Assembly (NCBI GenBank): GCA_949346185.1
Contig: CASGVX010000173.1
Location: forward strand, 1 to 5,008
Length of the DNA stretch: 5,008 bases
From: an uncultured Lachnospiraceae bacterium
Lineage (GTDB): Bacteria > Bacillota > Clostridia > Lachnospirales > Lachnospiraceae
Direction: 5' to 3'
Under the pieces are notes generated by a model. That model was not told the origin of the DNA and did no database searches. It was given only the letters and a program-made list of their open reading frames with translations. The position numbers and the translations under genes are program-made. This document shows, piece after piece, positions 4,313 through 5,008 of the stretch; position 1 is the stretch's first letter; every line of letters begins with the position of its first letter.

Positions 4313-5008
4313 TCATTGCCTCCTCTGACAATCATACTCCAGAAGAATATCCTCCCCAAAATCCGTAATCCTGCGGTTTTTAAAGAGAAATGCCCCTGAG
4401 GGTTCTTCCACCCCCAGTCCCCGCACCGGAGTGAAAGAGCCTCCTCCCCCAAATATTTTCGGAGCAATATATACCTGAATCTTCTGGACGATACCTGCCC
4501 ACAGGGCGCCGTGATGCAAAGCAGCGCCTCCCTCCAGCAGAATGCCATCAATCCCCTGGTTCCCCAGCATCTTCATCAAAGCATTCAAATCCAAGCATTC
4601 TCTCGCCGAGGCGACGCAGCCATCCCCCTCCACGGAACCTCCCCCCGGCACGGCTAGGACTTTCACGCCTAGTTTTTCCAAAGCATGGCATTTGTCAGCA
4701 TAGTTAGAACATCCCTCTTCCGTGGCCGCCACAATGGTGGCAACCTCCTTGGCCGTCTGCACTAATTTTGATTCCAGCGGAATGCGGAGATGACTGTCAG
4801 CAATGATGCGGACGGGATTCCTTCCCCCGGGAATCCGGCAGGTCAAACTAGGATCATCCGCAAGCACCGTGCCAATTCCCACCATAATTCCCGCCAGGGC
4901 ATTCCTAGTCTCCTGCACATGAGCCCTGGCTCTCTCTCCCGTCACCCACTGGCTCTTTCCATTGTCACAGGCAATCTTCCCATCCAAAGTCATAGCATAC
5001 TTCATCAC
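4313..5008 (-). CDS. ribD: Riboflavin biosynthesis protein RibD, C-terminal reductase domain (5' end beyond window)
   Basis: Partial gene: 232 codons including the stop are visible and the frame runs off the right edge. The visible part is the 5-amino-6-(5-phosphoribosylamino)uracil reductase domain, which reduces the ribose side chain to ribityl with NADPH. Numbered from the edge, the motifs are KYAMTLDGKIA (3-13), WVTGERARAHVQ (21-32), IMVGIGTVLADDPSLT (41-56, nucleotide-binding strand and loop), NPVRIIAD (64-71), GILLEGGAALHHGAL (155-169) and VYIAPKIFGGGG (179-190). The family normally has an N-terminal zinc deaminase domain of about 145 residues before KYAMTLDGK; it would lie past 5008, as would the promoter and any FMN riboswitch. 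The GTG at 5008-5006 is an internal Val codon, not a start. The stop lies 44 bp before ribE. A stand-alone reductase is possible but unlikely at this operon position. Confidence 0.95.
   Translation of the reverse strand: MMKYAMTLDGKIACDNGKSQWVTGERARAHVQETRNALAGIMVGIGTVLADDPSLTCRIPGGRNPVRIIADSHLRIPLESKLVQTAKEVATIVAATEEGCSNYADKCHALEKLGVKVLAVPGGGSVEGDGCVASARECLDLNALMKMLGNQGIDGILLEGGAALHHGALWAGIVQKIQVYIAPKIFGGGGSFTPVRGLGVEEPSGAFLFKNRRITDFGEDILLEYDCQRRQ

Noticed and set aside
5003..5008. GTG/ATG at the right edge as the start of a short ribD.
   Set aside because: The reading begins VMKYAMTLDGK, which in RibD is the junction after the deaminase domain; the frame simply continues beyond the window.
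4269..5008. An FMN riboswitch (RFN element), as expected for a rib operon.
   Set aside because: All sequence here is ribD coding plus 44 bp of gap. None of the inter-gene gaps contains a structure of that size, so any riboswitch must lie upstream of ribD, outside the window.

Overview
The window is a compact stretch of bacterial chromosome in which every supported gene lies on the minus strand, so transcription runs from position 5008 towards 1. The organism is probably a Clostridia-type Firmicute, with Lachnospiraceae as my best guess. The reasons are the ribD-ribE-ribBA-ribH gene order, purine-rich Shine-Dalgarno sites, roughly balanced GC content, and a HisI enzyme carrying an N-terminal HisF-like barrel. 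I recall that last arrangement from gut Lachnospiraceae, but this is memory and not a search.

Right part (5008 to 1737), the riboflavin operon: ribD (only its C-terminal reductase domain is inside the window), ribE (riboflavin synthase alpha), ribBA (fused DHBP synthase and GTP cyclohydrolase II) and ribH (lumazine synthase). RibBA makes both branch precursors from GTP and ribulose 5-phosphate. RibD deaminates and reduces the pyrimidine, RibH condenses the branches to lumazine, and RibE dismutates lumazine to riboflavin. The gaps are 44 bp (ribD-ribE), 67 bp (ribE-ribBA) and 131 bp (ribBA-ribH). The last gap holds a 10-bp GC-rich hairpin touching the ribH ribosome-binding site and a possible 18-codon leader ORF that reads into that hairpin. 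The operon promoter and any FMN riboswitch would lie beyond 5008 and cannot be judged.

Middle (1736 to 1551): a 186-bp gap with a perfect 15-bp inverted repeat. Overlapping it is a good sigma-A-type promoter (TTGCAA, 17 bp, extended -10 TGCTATACT) firing towards hisB. The repeat may be a terminator of the rib operon, an operator of the his genes, or both.

Left part (1550 to 1), histidine genes: hisB (imidazoleglycerol-phosphate dehydratase), then a long gene cut by the window edge. This encodes a HisF-like (beta/alpha)8 domain fused to a HisI (phosphoribosyl-AMP cyclohydrolase) domain, probably followed by HisE outside the window. The HisF-like domain has lost the first catalytic Asp, the beta1-alpha1 loop and most phosphate-binding glycines but keeps the second catalytic Asp, so it looks like a pseudo-enzyme or repurposed domain. 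It is the most unusual protein feature here.

No stretch over 300 bases lacks a gene. I saw no RNA genes, mobile elements or CRISPR arrays. Most of the window is ordinary biosynthetic sequence; the points worth following are the HisF-like fusion and the two intergenic regions.
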